64,000 bases of DNA from Owenia fusiformis (GCA_903813345.2 CAIIXF020000001.1:25717915-25781914); one strand, 5' to 3'. Numbered from the stretch's first letter, positions 47,101 through 59,582 are shown. A program made the numbers and translations. The notes: generated by a model not told the origin, from the sequence alone.

Positions 47101-50100
47101 CTACCATATGTTGACTTAAGCTTGATCAAAGAGATCAAAGAGCCCTCAAATTATCTTATGCATATTTTATACAATTCAAACACTTGAGATATTTGGTTAA
47201 ATATTCATCTTCCTTGATCAGGTATCAATTTATTGGAAACAGCAAATTAAATCTACATATTCATATGTATTCCAATACAAGCAATTCCAATTATGTAATA
47301 TCAATCCAAAGAAGGACAACTTTAACATCTGCTTCTTACAAAATTGTTCACAATATGACATCATTAATTTAAATCAACAACATAGAAATAATAGAGAGGA
47401 AGTCCATTGACATGTATCTATTCTCGATGGCAGAGGTTAAATGCAAAAGTCTTGGAGTCATTTTATCACACTAGTAAAATCAAATTAGAAAAATGTAAGC
47501 AATGATACTATAATAATTGATAATATGAAAAATAAACTTGCAATAAAAGACAATAAGAGTATAAAAAAAGTAAGTATAAGAGAAGCATATTGTCTTGGAT
47601 AACGAGTCAAGAAAAAAGACTTAACTAATGACCATACATATTTCATTTAATGTGATTAAACTGTATTATGGCATTGCCTACTGCCTCAACACACAGCAGC
47701 AAAGAAACAAACCATCTGGACTCTATATTGGAGGATGGAAAACTAGAGAAAACATTCCTAGATTTCAGTGGGAAAACAACAGCACATGGATGTGGACAAA
47801 TAGCAAAAGCAAAGTATAAGATATTAAAGCTTATCTGGATGGTCATATTTTTTGGAGCACTGTCATTTGCTACATACAGCTCTGGCATAATGTTTATGAA
47901 GTACTATAAATATCCAACGAAAGATGTTGTTTCCCTTACCTATGATGATTTGGAATTTCCATCAGTTACATTTTGCAATTTACAACCATTTGCTCTAAGC
48001 AGTACAATAACATTTTCACCAGATGATATCCTTGGGCCAAATAACACACTGACTGCATTGCTGCAATTCATGTTCAATGTTAGAAGTATTTTCATCAATC
48101 CTAACAAGCTAGGGCTTGGTGATATGTTCCAGAGATATTTAAATAGGATCATATCTTATCAATTTGTTTATGAGAATGTAAATGCATATGAAACTGAGCC
48201 ATATGTACATGATTTGAAAAATTTCCTGATCGGTTGTACTTTCAAAGGGGAGCAATGTAACAGAAGCATGTTTGTACTTCAGAAAGACAGCCACTATCAC
48301 AACTGCTACACTTTCAATGGAATTGGCTCTAATAACTTCAACAAGAATGTATCCAAGACTGACCCAGGCTCAGGGCTAAGCTTAGTTGTCTTTACAGATA
48401 CATATACCGACACTTTAACATCGGACCCAGGTGTTATCTACAATCCATCAGACCCTACAAGCGGCAACAATGGAATCCGTGTGATTGTACACAGTCCAAA
48501 AACCAGGCCTGCACCAGTGGATAAAGGTTTTGATGTCCCTAATGGTTTTTCAACTACAGTAGCATTGCGAGCCACTAGGAGAACGTTGCTTACAGAACCA
48601 CATGGTGATTGCACAACTGACGCATCAAATAAAGGTACTGAGTATCGTTACACCACTGACATCTGCTATGAGCAATGTCATCAGGACATCATCACTCAAA
48701 AATGTGGATGTAAGTCATCTCATTTTATTCCTCCAAGAAATGAGACAGGTTTTCAATATTGTGGAAAACTCAACATAACAAACCTTCTTTCAGGAGATGA
48801 TACGAGTAAAGAAAGTATACTGGAGGATTTCACACATCTGGAATGTGAGAAAAGTGTGATTGATACATTCTGGTCTAATGTTACGATGGTCTCTAAATGT
48901 AACTGTCGACCACCTTGTAACAGTACATACTATATTAAGACAACATCACAAGCTGTATGGCCAAATGAATTCACACAACAAAGTTTCTACAAAACCTATG
49001 TGAATATCACTGACTCAACTGCACGTCCAAATATTCTATTCCAAGGTCTCACCCCTAAAGAGATCAAAGATAGAGGACTCATTCAGAAAAACTTTCTGAG
49101 GTTAAACATCTATTTTGAAGATTTACAAGTAGAAGAAACATCCCAAGAGGCTGATTACCCAATCACACAAGTGATATCAGACATTGGAGGGAACATGGGA
49201 TTTTATGTGGGCGTCTCTGTCATTACACTAGTGGAGTTCCTCTCCCTTATTGGAGCCCTTCTCCTCATCTTCTTTAAGAGTTGCATCAAGGCAGGTGGGA
49301 AACTTAGGGAAGCCAAAGTATCAGATGTGAACATTCAACCTGCACATTCCCTTGAGAATAAACTAGGGGCTCAATACACATATGAATATAAAAGCTACAA
49401 TGATATGATATCCAGATAAAAATGGTATGAAAAGTGGGGATACACAGAACAAAATATCATGACAATAGACATGATAGATGATGGCAAATACAGTCAGTAA
49501 AATGTGCATAGCGTATGGAATGACTTTTACATTTTTGGTGAAATTGTTCCATTATAATGAAATAAGATGTTCCTTATAGAGAGGATTCATATTTCACACC
49601 AATTATTCTGTTTGACAAAGAATATTGGCATCAAAGATGTATCAATATGATAGAACAGAAAACGATTTCAAGTAAAATTACTAAATGGATAATTTTATAC
49701 ATGAAGTTTGTATGAACACATCCTCCAAAACATTGTTTACTTTCTTTGTACAGACATTGAATGGTATTTCTTGATAATGAATTGGTGTTTATCTGATTAC
49801 TAAAAGATGCGGAGCATCCTATTTTGGCAACTTAAATGTGTTGTTAGTTTACATATTTTCGTTTAATTCATGCTGAGCACAGCTTTACGGTTATGATTTC
49901 ATAATCTCTTACATGACAAACAGTTCTGATCAGTTAAAAATCTTAACGATAAAAATTTGCTCATGTGAAATCTAATATTGAAGCAATTTTTTTCAAATAT
50001 TTCGACCATAAAATGTCATTTATCTTGTTTTGTTTAAACCTTAAAATATATTTCAAACATATGATTTTCATTTCAACTCTTCATTGGTCCTTAAGTTGTT

Positions 50101-53100
50101 TTAACTTTCTACCTTGCACATAACAACTTCTTATTTTGAGTAAGGACACTTATTCTGACTCAGGAGGTTAACTTTTTTCACAACTCATTAAAAATTGCAA
50201 TTACAGGGTGTCTAATTTACCAAAAAAAAGAATATCAACAGCACAGTAAACCAATCAATATTTTCAAACATTTTCACATGGTCATGTATCCAAAGCATGT
50301 AAGTTTTCTCCTAAATGCTTTTAGTTCAGTCTTACCTTTTTGATGCTTTAACCCTCTACTTTTTACACCTCATGATCAATGTAACCTTCTCATGTTACCT
50401 CCACACACTTGTGATATCTGCATCATGCATTGATGATTTTCTGCATGCTGCATGCTCAGAGGTGATGTGCCTCAGAGATTTCAATGTTGGGTGAGCATTG
50501 ATTTAGCTTAGTTAGTTCAGAGATTTATTAGCAATTTAAAATGTGTGAGATAGATTTGAACACTATTGCGAAGGAAAGTGTATAGTTAACAAAGATGTAA
50601 TTATATACTAATGATATTCAGAATAATTAATAGACACAATGGATACTGTACAAGTTTTCCCAAGTACTCTTGACAAATGATACATATTATTATGTAAACT
50701 AGAGCAAGAAGTAAAAGAAATCTAATCAGAAAAGTAAAAAATGGATGTTTAACAATTAGAAACACAGTATTTAACCATTGTTAGTTTGGATAGTATTACA
50801 TGAAGTCTTTGCCCCCTCTATCACCAGAGTGAACTGTTAGTGATACTACATCACATGAAACTCATATTATGTGGTATATCTCACCTTTTCCTGTATAGCT
50901 ACTGGTCCTATGTACAATCCTTTGTTTAGCACCAGACATACTGGACAGAGGTCGTTGAGTCCTACAATCAATTTCAACAATACAATAAAGTACTATCAAT
51001 AAACCTAAACAAAACAATAAAGTACTGTCAATCAACCTAAACAAAACAATAAAGTACTGTCAATCAACCTAAACAAAACAATAAAATACTGTCAATCAAC
51101 CTAAACAAAACAATAAAGTACTAATAATGGCTCCTGAACGTCTGACACATTGAAAGTATGCCAGTGCCATTCCTACAGAGAAATTCTACATATACGTTTG
51201 GCAATAGTATCATCAACTTACTTGCATGGAACCATGCCCATATCTGTGTACATATAGAACAGATGACTGATAACCAGTGGGTCAGCCATAATGTGGTTTA
51301 TATCTGGTCGTTTATTAGGATCCAAATGGAGCATACTAAGAATCAAGGCCCTCAACTCTGGGCTGTATTGGTCAGATATAGGAGAAAATGTACCACGCAT
51401 TATTTTCAATATTAATGCTGGAAGGTTCTGAAATAACAAATGCAACCTACCAGTGTGAACTTCCTATTTATATATTTATATACGAGGGTATATCATAAAG
51501 TTCTCATAATATCTCTCTAATTTTTTTATTTTTCAATATATTCTGATGAATTTTTCACAGAATGTGTAGTTTAGAATGCTGTATTAATCTATCAAAAAAT
51601 ATTTGGTATAACAGAAATATTATTTAAGAAATGGTTGCCATAGTAACCAGAAATCAAGGCACCCGGGGCAAATAAGAAATCGTGCAGGAATAGCCCCAAC
51701 TAACCATGTTTAAATGCATAATAAATTATCAAATAAGCTATGAAGCACATCAAATTGTTAAACACCATGTATTCTTGACTGTTTTGAACTATTATAATGG
51801 TCATGTGAATTGTGTGATCTCATAATGGATGATTGTAATGCTTCATTAGATGTGATGTTAGACGCTACAACTGTTTTATCAAATATTCCAAGGAAAGTCG
51901 ATTTTCCACTTTAGTTCATCTTAAATAAATAATAGACCACTCATAGGGTGTAATTATGTTGATATCTTTGCAACATATTTGTTTCAGATCATCTTTAGTA
52001 TGAGAAAAGGATTTTTCTAACTAAACTAAACTTTTTATCAGTGTGAATATTATTTTTCTGATGATCCCTGCATCTATGCATTATCTTACTCAGTCATTTC
52101 TGATCATTAAGCTTTGATTCTCAGAGTCTGGTATCACATCTAATGAAGCATGAAAGCATCCCCTATGACACCACACAATCCACATGATCAATTTATTTTA
52201 TAGAAAAAAGCATTTAACAACATATTCAAGTTAACATTTTAATGTGTTTGGTAATTTATGAGAGTTTATTATGTATGTAAACAAGGTTAATTAAGCTCAT
52301 TCTCTCAATTATTTTTATTTGCCCCGGGTGCCTTGATTTATGGTTACTATGGCAACCATTACTTATCTAATATTTCTGTTATACCAAATATCTTTTGATA
52401 GATTAATAAAGTATTCTATACTGCAATTTCTATGAAAATTTCATTAGATAATATTGAAAAATAAAAAAATTAGAGAGATATTATGAGAACTTTATGATAT
52501 ACCCTCGTATATACTTTTTTTTAATTCATTTTTTCTTACATTTTTGAGTAAATTAAATGCTTTTTATTTTTTCCAAATCAAAAATGATGTAAAACTGAAA
52601 GAAAACATTTTCAAATGTATTGTCTAGTATTACTAAATACATAGAGAAAAAATATTGATCATGAATATAAACCTGAAAATATATTTTTATATTACCACTT
52701 GTAGGAGATCTTACCCCAGCTTCAAATGCACGTTTTAGACTAGCAAGTTCATATAGAACACACCCCAATGCCCATATGTCGCTCTTCTGGTTATATGGCT
52801 TCCCTTCACATAACTCAGGTGAAATATAGCAAGGTGTTCCAACAACCTAAATCAAAATATATTAAATGCATATAGAATATCTAAGTACAAACGAAGTATG
52901 AGCAAACGGACACCTCTCTAAGGTGAATACTTGTTCTCATGTCATGTCAAATCTCAAACGGGTAACTGTTAGTTCAGTATTTTTTTATGGTCAGAGATAA
53001 TTGATTATGAAACTGACCAGCTTGTTGAAATTAGAAATTACAATGTAAATGGTAAACAAAGCACATTAAATGTATTAACTTACAGTATATGCTTTACTTT

Positions 53101-56100
53101 TACTACTGAGTACTTTTGAGATTCCAAAATCGCCAATTTTGATAATTTCTCTCTTCCTGTCCAGCAGTATATTTTGGCTTTTCAGATCTCTGTGTAAAAT
53201 TTGTTTAGAATGGACGTGTTGAAGTGACAGCAGCATTTGGACAAAGTATCGGAGAATATCCTAAAATCAGAAAAAATGGCTGCATTGATTGTTGAAGAGT
53301 CGTCCTTGTGTTTTCAAATGACACCTTTTCTTATTTCTTTATTCTATTTATTGTTATGCTTATTGTTACTGGTGCAAGATGTCTAAATTAAATGTGCAGA
53401 CAATATTCACTTATCATATCTTAACTGTCAACCAACAGAAAAACATTGTTAATTTAAAAATAAGTATTTGTTATAAAGAGGCAACTGCTCCAAATGAACA
53501 AGATGATTTAAAAGATTGTTAGGTAATCATATTTGCCTCAAACATTTATATAAACTAGAACAACAACTCCATTGAGTACCAAATCCCAACGAACAAATTA
53601 TAAATAAATCTGAAATACAGGGCCATGAAATACATGGTATATATGTAGACTAGATTATAGGTATATGTTGTGTGAATATACTACTAAAATATCAGTAATA
53701 CCTATTGCTTTGGTTGAAAATGAAAAACAGATTTCCGTGAAAATGTCTCGCCAATATTTGAGAGGTGGCCATCTTAAATTAAATTGAAAACTATTCACCA
53801 TTATACTAATGAAGAAAATCAGAACACTAATATTTAAGTTGATTTCTATATGGACGGAATGACTTACAAATGGACAGAGGGCTTCACTTTATCCCAACTA
53901 AACTTTTAAAAGGGTAGTGCAGGATGGGAATTGCTGACCTTTTAAAATAATATTGTGAGAATATTTGATTTCAAATGTGTCACGCTGCTTATTAGGTAAA
54001 TACTTTTTTCAGACTTTGATACTTTCAGAAAAAAGGTTTGCATCAAAATAAATTTTTAAAAAATTTGAGTCATTTATGATCAGAATCATAAAGGCTTCTC
54101 TTTGAAATCCCAATTCATATTTACAATTTATATTTATATTTCTCAATTTATATTTGTCTTACATGCTCTTCTAAAAGCTGACCATTTCTTTGTTGTGTAA
54201 ATTCAAACAATGTACCACCTAGAAAAAAGATGGGTGAAAATGATACATTGATACAATCATATTAGAAAACAGTACAGACTTGTCATCCATGTTTCAAACA
54301 ATAACACATGTACAAATGTAACTTCATTTGGAAATCATTTGAAGCCATTGTTTCTATTGTGAATACAAATATTTAATCATAAATATTTGCCAGCAGTTCA
54401 AATGTTAATCGAAATGTCTGCAAAAGTTAAATGTAATTTAATACACAATTTTAATATTTTCATTTGATGACAAGACTGTCAGGATAAACACAGTGATTAG
54501 ATTAAATGTGCTCTGCCATTCAAAATCTTAACTCAATATGTAAGATGTGCATTATTACTCAAAGTGCAATAAACTCATTTAAAGCATGACTACAAGTCAA
54601 TGTTATTTACTTACAATACATTTACAGTAACATAGTCAATACAGATATGCTCTATAAAATGTTTATGTACCTACCTTGAGCATATTCCATAACTATCATA
54701 AGAGCTTTATCCTCAAGAAAATTTTCATAATACTCAATAATGTTTGGGTGATCCAACATAGACAGGACCTTGACCTCATTTAGTGCAGCCTGGCGTTCCT
54801 CTTTAGTCATTTGCTCCACAGGTATCTGCTTAATGATGATCAGTTTTTTATCACTTAATCTCCTACACAAGAACACCGTGCTAGAAATATAAAGAGTTAA
54901 AATCAGATCACATAAAGCCTAAATGCTTCTAAAAACCCTGCATTACTGGTAGGTTTATCAAAGGATTTTTTGCATTTTGCCCTTCCATTTCTTCATTCCC
55001 AATGCACATGTGCTTAGGATAATTCAAAAATTTTCCCAAAATTTTCAACAATGTATGACATTTGCTGTGGTCTGTGGTATTTTTGTCATTTAGAGAAAAA
55101 AATGACAATCTCAAAATATGAGCCTTATTCATAGTACTGCTCTCAAAAACTGTTATGCTACTTAATTTGGCACTATCTAATATTACCAATTTGTCAAAAT
55201 CAGAAAATTGGTGGAGATTTAATTTGGCGAATTTAGCAGGTCTAAATACCTGTGAGATACCTCAAACTGTGTGACTAGAAGAAATACCAGACATCTTGTC
55301 CTTTCTTGTACTTCCCTCGTTGTGGCTCACTAGAGAGTGCTCCCTAGACTATATCCTATTTAGTCTGAATTATATTCAGACTATAAGGCACCTATGTTAA
55401 AGTTTGGTAATATGAAATATTTGTTTACATAGGAAGTGCTATTCAAAATGGCCGATTGGTAAAATTAATTTGAACATTTGTTACTTCAACTAGCTTTATT
55501 TCCACTTGACAATATGCTGTGTTACTTTTTATTGCATTTAATTGTACCTTACTATTTAATTGAAATTTTGTAATGTTCATTTTATTGAAAGAATGGTTCC
55601 TCTAATTGATAATTTTGTGCAAAAAATTTCACTGCAATTTCCACAGGAAAGTAGTACATCATAACAGACTGACTTCTAGTCAGTCTGTTGGATACATACT
55701 AGAGTGCTCCCCCTTCTGACCCAAGTCAGAATCAACATATTTCACGTCTTAATTCAATTCAGTGTTTGAAAAATTTCAAAAATTGCAGAATAACTGAGTG
55801 GGCATGCGTGGGCAGACAAAAAACGGAAACTTGGGATTCCCGTGGATTTTTTCTTAAAAATTGGCAGGGGCATGAATGCAAATAGCCAAATTAAAACAGC
55901 CACCGAAATTAAGTGGGATAACAGTAACAGTGAATAAACGAACAATATAGATGGAGATATGAACTCACATTCTAGACAGAGATACACAAAGGAATGTAAA
56001 TATAAGCATATTCATAAATAACAAGTGAGAAAAACCACAAGTGAAAACACGTAAGTGGCTTCATAGCTCAGGCCAGAATAAAGAAACCAGACCCATAGCT

Positions 56101-57593
56101 ACTGGCCAGGAGGGAGCTAGAGGGGAAGCTTCTTGGCCAGATACATGTATACAGAAATCATGCAGTTTTTCACCATTCTGAGCACTTATGGCATGAATTT
56201 TTAGCTACGGGCAAGTAGGACATTGAATGACGTCATTTGTCTGTTGATTTGACCAATCAGCGAAGATGTTTTCTCAATACACATTTACATTATCGAGATA
56301 TGTCTTCTCTGAATCCATGGGTTTCCCCTAGACTGTATCCTTCGTCTGAATAAATATTCAGACTGTAAGTCACCTATTGTAAAATGTGGTGTCGTATAAA
56401 TATTACAAATAAGTTTGTTTAATGATAAAATGATTACCTTATGAAGAACTCACAATATTATTTTTTCGTATATTGTCCTCTTACTGAAGATATTCATAAA
56501 ATGTACAGACGCTTCTTGTAGCGAAGCCATTGATTAGGTCAAGCCATTTTGGCAATGCCAATTCTCACGATAAACGAGATTTAGCCAGTGACGTCAGTCT
56601 ATTTGTAAACAAATAACACGTGGAGCGGGAGCAACATTACGGAAGCGTATTGCTAAATTCCATTTGTGCGGGAATTTATTAGATCTAGTCATTTATTATC
56701 ATTATCCCGATTAATTTTCTTCATTTATAGTAAATAGAGCGGAAATATTCATGAAGAAGGCCGAGGTAATCAAGTGGTCATGTGTTGTCAAAGTTCAAAA
56801 TTTGCATATCTCGTTTGGATCTCGTGAACTCAAACGTCCTTGACATTGATTTCGCGATCTACTTATGAACACATCCTGAAGTTTCGGTGAGTCTGAACAT
56901 TTCATTATTTTATATCAACTTGTACCCGCCTTATACAAATATTTTTGCTTCTAGTTTAAGATGAACATCTCTTCAACATATTCACCAATTTTCAAGGTGA
57001 ACATTCTTATAATAAACGAGAAATTAATGTGCAAAAAATATCACCGCGATTTCCATAGGAAATATATCAATCATAACAGACCGAATATTATATTCGGTCT
57101 GTTGGATACATACTAGGGTTTCCCCTCTTCACCCTAGACTATATCCTATTCAGTCTGAATTATATTCAGACTATAAGGCACCTATGTTAAAGTTTGGTAA
57201 TTTATAATATTTGTTTACATAGGAAGTGCTATTAAAAATGGCCGATTTGGTAAAATTAATTTGCACATTTTTACTTCAACTAGCCTTATTTCCACTTGAC
57301 AATATGCTGTGTTACTTTTTATTGCATTTAATTGTACCTTACTAATTAATTGAAAATTTGGAATGCTTATTTTATTGAAGAAATGGTTCCTCTAATTGAT
57401 AATTTTGTGCAAAAAATTTCACTGCAATTTCCACAGGAAAGTAGTACATCATAACAGACTGACTTCTAGTCAGTCTGTTGGATACATACTACTCTTCACC
57501 CTCTTCTGTTGATTGAACCTTTGAAAAAATAAAAATACAGTCTCACCCATATGCTCCTCTTCCAACCACTCGAATCTTTTCATACTTGTCCAT
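41012..57593 (-). CDS. NEK8: NIMA-related kinase 8 (kinase plus RCC1 repeats)
   Basis: Fifteen exons join in frame on the minus strand: 57593-57547, 54880-54675, 54218-54163, 53260-53084, 52846-52715, 51427-51222, 50961-50885, 46629-46430, 46213-46072, 45410-45334, 45127-45010, 43142-42992, 42594-42443, 42227-42072 and 41271-41012; 718 residues. The start [16 protein letters not shown] is the family's glycine-rich loop. Lys33 lies in [15 protein letters not shown] puts the catalytic Asp at 128, and DFG is at 147-149. The kinase ends near residue 260-270, followed by RCC1-type blades ([52 protein letters not shown]). NEK8 acts at the proximal cilium (inversin compartment). Human NEK8 is 692 residues; the excess is mainly a C-terminal extension of about 30 residues after LLAAK, which comes from an expanded minisatellite. 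A splice donor-like GTAAGT inside it offers an alternative end. Confidence 0.93.
42628..42834. mobile_element. hairpin-ended MITE with 9-bp target duplication, copy 2
   Basis: Shorter (207 bp), opposite-orientation relative of the element at 28432-28855: same ends (CAAACTCC/GGGAGTTCG), same terminal hairpins (CCGCAGTGGTATATCACTGCGG and GCAGTGTCT/AGACACTGC) and internal matches such as GAGCATGGGACTAGAACCAA (reverse complement). The flanks carry the exact direct repeat TTAGATATG at 42619-42627 and 42835-42843. Located in a NEK8 intron. Confidence 0.85.
43143..45009. other. NEK8 intron without recognised content
   Basis: AT-rich intron. A plus-strand ORF at 44017-44424 starts with a Cys-pair/basic segment ([13 protein letters not shown]) but loses protein character after about 45 residues; possibly a decayed transposon fragment. 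Confidence 0.3.
46795..47010. repeat. GGGCC-rich low-complexity block
   Basis: Repeated GGGCC, GGCCT and GGGCCCA motifs with poly-A and poly-G runs, in sharp contrast to the AT-rich flanks. It lies in NEK8 intron 7, between exon 8 and the nested channel gene. Confidence 0.5.
47668..49419 (+). CDS. DEG/ENaC family sodium channel subunit, intronless
   Basis: A single uninterrupted frame of 583 residues, a normal length for the family. Near the N-terminus is the conserved His-Gly gating motif (AHG, residues 39-41), then a first membrane segment at about 53-78 ([20 protein letters not shown]). The large extracellular region has N-glycosylation sequons and a cysteine-rich part ([30 protein letters not shown]). 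The second membrane segment at about 507-537 begins [18 protein letters not shown], where GVS occupies the G-x-S selectivity-filter position. A short cytoplasmic tail follows. It acts as a trimeric amiloride-type cation channel at the plasma membrane; the gate (peptide, acid, mechanical) cannot be told. The gene lies inside NEK8 intron 7 on the opposite strand. The lack of introns suggests retrocopy origin or intron loss. Confidence 0.93.
   Translation: MALPTASTHSSKETNHLDSILEDGKLEKTFLDFSGKTTAHGCGQIAKAKYKILKLIWMVIFFGALSFATYSSGIMFMKYYKYPTKDVVSLTYDDLEFPSVTFCNLQPFALSSTITFSPDDILGPNNTLTALLQFMFNVRSIFINPNKLGLGDMFQRYLNRIISYQFVYENVNAYETEPYVHDLKNFLIGCTFKGEQCNRSMFVLQKDSHYHNCYTFNGIGSNNFNKNVSKTDPGSGLSLVVFTDTYTDTLTSDPGVIYNPSDPTSGNNGIRVIVHSPKTRPAPVDKGFDVPNGFSTTVALRATRRTLLTEPHGDCTTDASNKGTEYRYTTDICYEQCHQDIITQKCGCKSSHFIPPRNETGFQYCGKLNITNLLSGDDTSKESILEDFTHLECEKSVIDTFWSNVTMVSKCNCRPPCNSTYYIKTTSQAVWPNEFTQQSFYKTYVNITDSTARPNILFQGLTPKEIKDRGLIQKNFLRLNIYFEDLQVEETSQEADYPITQVISDIGGNMGFYVGVSVITLVEFLSLIGALLLIFFKSCIKAGGKLREAKVSDVNIQPAHSLENKLGAQYTYEYKSYNDMISR
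50978..51123. repeat. 32-bp tandem repeat, about 4.5 copies
   Basis: Unit CAATAAAGTACTGTCAATCA plus ACCTAAACAAAA, nearly exact. It ends 17 bases before NEK8 exon 7 (50961), so it sits at that exon's 3' splice site region. Confidence 0.9.
51483..52507. mobile_element. large foldback element with mariner-like ends
   Basis: Ends CGAGGGTATATCATAAAG and CTTTATGATATACCCTCG are exact inverted repeats next to TA. The arms continue for several hundred bases (shared AGAGAGATATTATGAGAACT, GGTTGCCATAGTAACC, GGCACCCGGGGCA and, further in, TAATGCTTCATTAGATGTGA), so nearly half the element pairs with the other half. No transposase. Located in NEK8 intron 5. Confidence 0.85.
55345..55701. mobile_element. 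MITE family with 10-bp target duplication, copy I
   Basis: 357 bp, ends TAGACTATATCC and GGATACATACTA. Subterminal palindromes AGTCTGAATTATATTCAGAC(T) on the left and CAGACTGACT/AGTCAGTCTG on the right. The flanks carry the exact direct repeat GAGTGCTCCC at 55335-55344 and 55702-55711. In NEK8 intron 1. A long target duplication suggests a Mutator-like family; no coding capacity. Confidence 0.85.
56329..57115. mobile_element. MITE family with 10-bp target duplication, copy II (long, diverged)
   Basis: 787 bp, ends TAGACTGTATCC and GGATACATACTA, flanked by the exact repeat GGGTTTCCCC at 56319-56328 and 57116-57125. The interior differs from copies I and III, but the two subterminal hairpins remain (GTCTGAATA/TATTCAGAC and AACAGACCGAAT/ATTCGGTCTGTT) with different stem sequence. 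Confidence 0.8.
57135..57491. mobile_element. MITE family with 10-bp target duplication, copy III
   Basis: 357 bp and nearly identical to copy I, flanked by the exact repeat CTCTTCACCC at 57125-57134 and 57492-57501. It inserted directly beside copy II, 55 bases from NEK8 exon 1. Confidence 0.85.
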
Positions 57594-58290
57594 ATTGACT
57601 ACTTAGTGTAAAACCTTGTAATGATTACTAAATCCCGGCATATGTAAGAGCCACATGACTTTTATTCAATTTTATTTGAGCGAGTTGTAGAAAATCAACA
57701 AAATCAAAACTTTTCAACATTTTCTCCGATGAGAAAACAATATCACTTTTGATAACCCAATATTTCTTCTCACAATTTTAGTCACAACTATTTTACATTA
57801 TTATTGTCAAAACAAGAATTATATAAGATTTTATTTATTACACCGTTAATGATGTAAATCACTGAGATGAATGACCAATAAATCATGCTATTTTATTCAG
57901 TCCGGTTATAACAATCTGGTTCTATTTTATATTTATAGATGTCACCCAAGAAAAACAAACTTGGACACATAACTTGATTCACTTTCCATTTACCACCTGA
58001 GTGATAAATCCTAAGTGGCACATTGATTAGTTATCTAATATTTGATGATTAAAAAATTTGAACTTTTATTTGAAAAATGGTGGGAGCTGACAACTTTTTT
58101 TCAATATTTGTAAAGGTTTTAATGGTGAAAATTAATGCATTCAATCAATCAAAAGTTTTTTCAACGTATCATTAAGTATTAGTTCATATACCTTTTTGTG
58201 TACGATTTTATGTATACTAGTAATCTAAATCAAATCAGACATGCATGTGTAGGCATACCTTTTTACCATGATTACTGATGTTCATAAACA
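57594..58290. other. upstream of NEK8, no gene seen
   Basis: AT-rich presumptive promoter side of NEK8. No distinct element recognised. Confidence 0.35.
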
Positions 58291-58720
58291 CAGGCCTGTC
58301 AACTGTCCCGCAATTTGCGTATTTGTCACGCATTTGCTGAAGAATTTGAAGTCACGCCAGTTTTTTTTGCGTGACAGAAAATGTCACGCAAATACGCATT
58401 TTCCCTGGTAATTGTCACGCAAAAATATTTCTGTAGAAATTTTTTCGAAATATGTTTACGATACGGTAAAAATACGAACGTCTGAAAAAAACCGAACGCA
58501 ATTTGTTCGGATTTGTCACGCGAATCCCGTATATGTCACGCATGTTCATTGGAAAAATTTGAGGTGATCAAAGTTTGGCAAAGGTGCTCAAACTTTGGCC
58601 AAAGGTGTTTAAAAGTTGGCCAAAGGTGTTCAAAATTTGGACAAAAGTGTTCAGATTTGGACTTAGGTGTCCAACATTTTGAAGTCACTCATATTAGGTG
58701 GTCCCAAGTTGACAGCCCTG
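58291..58720. mobile_element. hAT-like MITE with GTCACGC repeats
   Basis: Ends CAGGCCTGTCAACT and AGTTGACAGCCCTG are inverted with one mismatch. The flanks share TAAACA (58285-58290 and 58721-58726), shorter than the 8 bp expected for hAT. Inside, the motif GTCACGC or its complement appears six or more times in the left half, and a 'gtgttcaaaatttgg' phrase repeats in the right half. Confidence 0.65.
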
Positions 58721-59582
58721 TAAACATGATAAATGATGCGTAAATTTACACTACTGGAGAATTATAGTATGATGTAATTCATGAGATGTCCATAATAAAC
58801 GAGATGGGACCTCTAGCCAAAGCTAATTTAAAGGGTTCCGATAAGCATCCCGTATAAAAACAATATGGCGGCTCCAGGCGAATCGACTGGATCAGTCCAT
58901 TTTTAAGAAATAAGGGGACTTCTGTAAAATCCAGTTTATTGAAATTGTCTTTGAGATAAAGTAATCCGTTTATAATGATTTTGAAAACATTATCCATAGA
59001 GTGATTGCGTTCAAAGAATATGTACAACACCCAATACTAAATCCTTGTATTAGAACTGCTTTGTTTCATTTGTAGGATATTTCATATACCAAGCTGTGTG
59101 CTATTACGTTATGGGGAAATTTAGATGTCAATTTTTCCTTATTATACACAAATAGAAGATCCTGAAACTTCACCCATAAATGTGGAATTGATTTGTCAAA
59201 ATAAAAATCACCGTTTTATAAATATGTGACGATCTATAATATACTTATGCTATATAACAGTTAGAAGTGTTGACACAACGACCTCGAGCCTGTGAACCCT
59301 TGAGTATTATTCCGGGATCGGGCCTTTTATACTAAACGGTGAGCAACACTAGAAACGAGCGTTCGATTTGCTAAACGATATGCGTCACCCTTTAATATCT
59401 AATAATGAATATCATGTTAATTAAAAGCGCAACGCTTTGTAATGTATAGAATAGTGCAAATCGATAAAACATGATTAGAAAATCAGATTTTGACAGATTT
59501 GTTCATACGCCACCAATTATCAATATGGAATTCTAACATTGAAAATTTCAGATTTCTAAAATGTTACACATTTGGTACGTTT

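Noticed and set aside
47940-48152. Minus-strand ORF inside the channel gene
   Set aside because: Antisense shadow of the DEG/ENaC coding frame.
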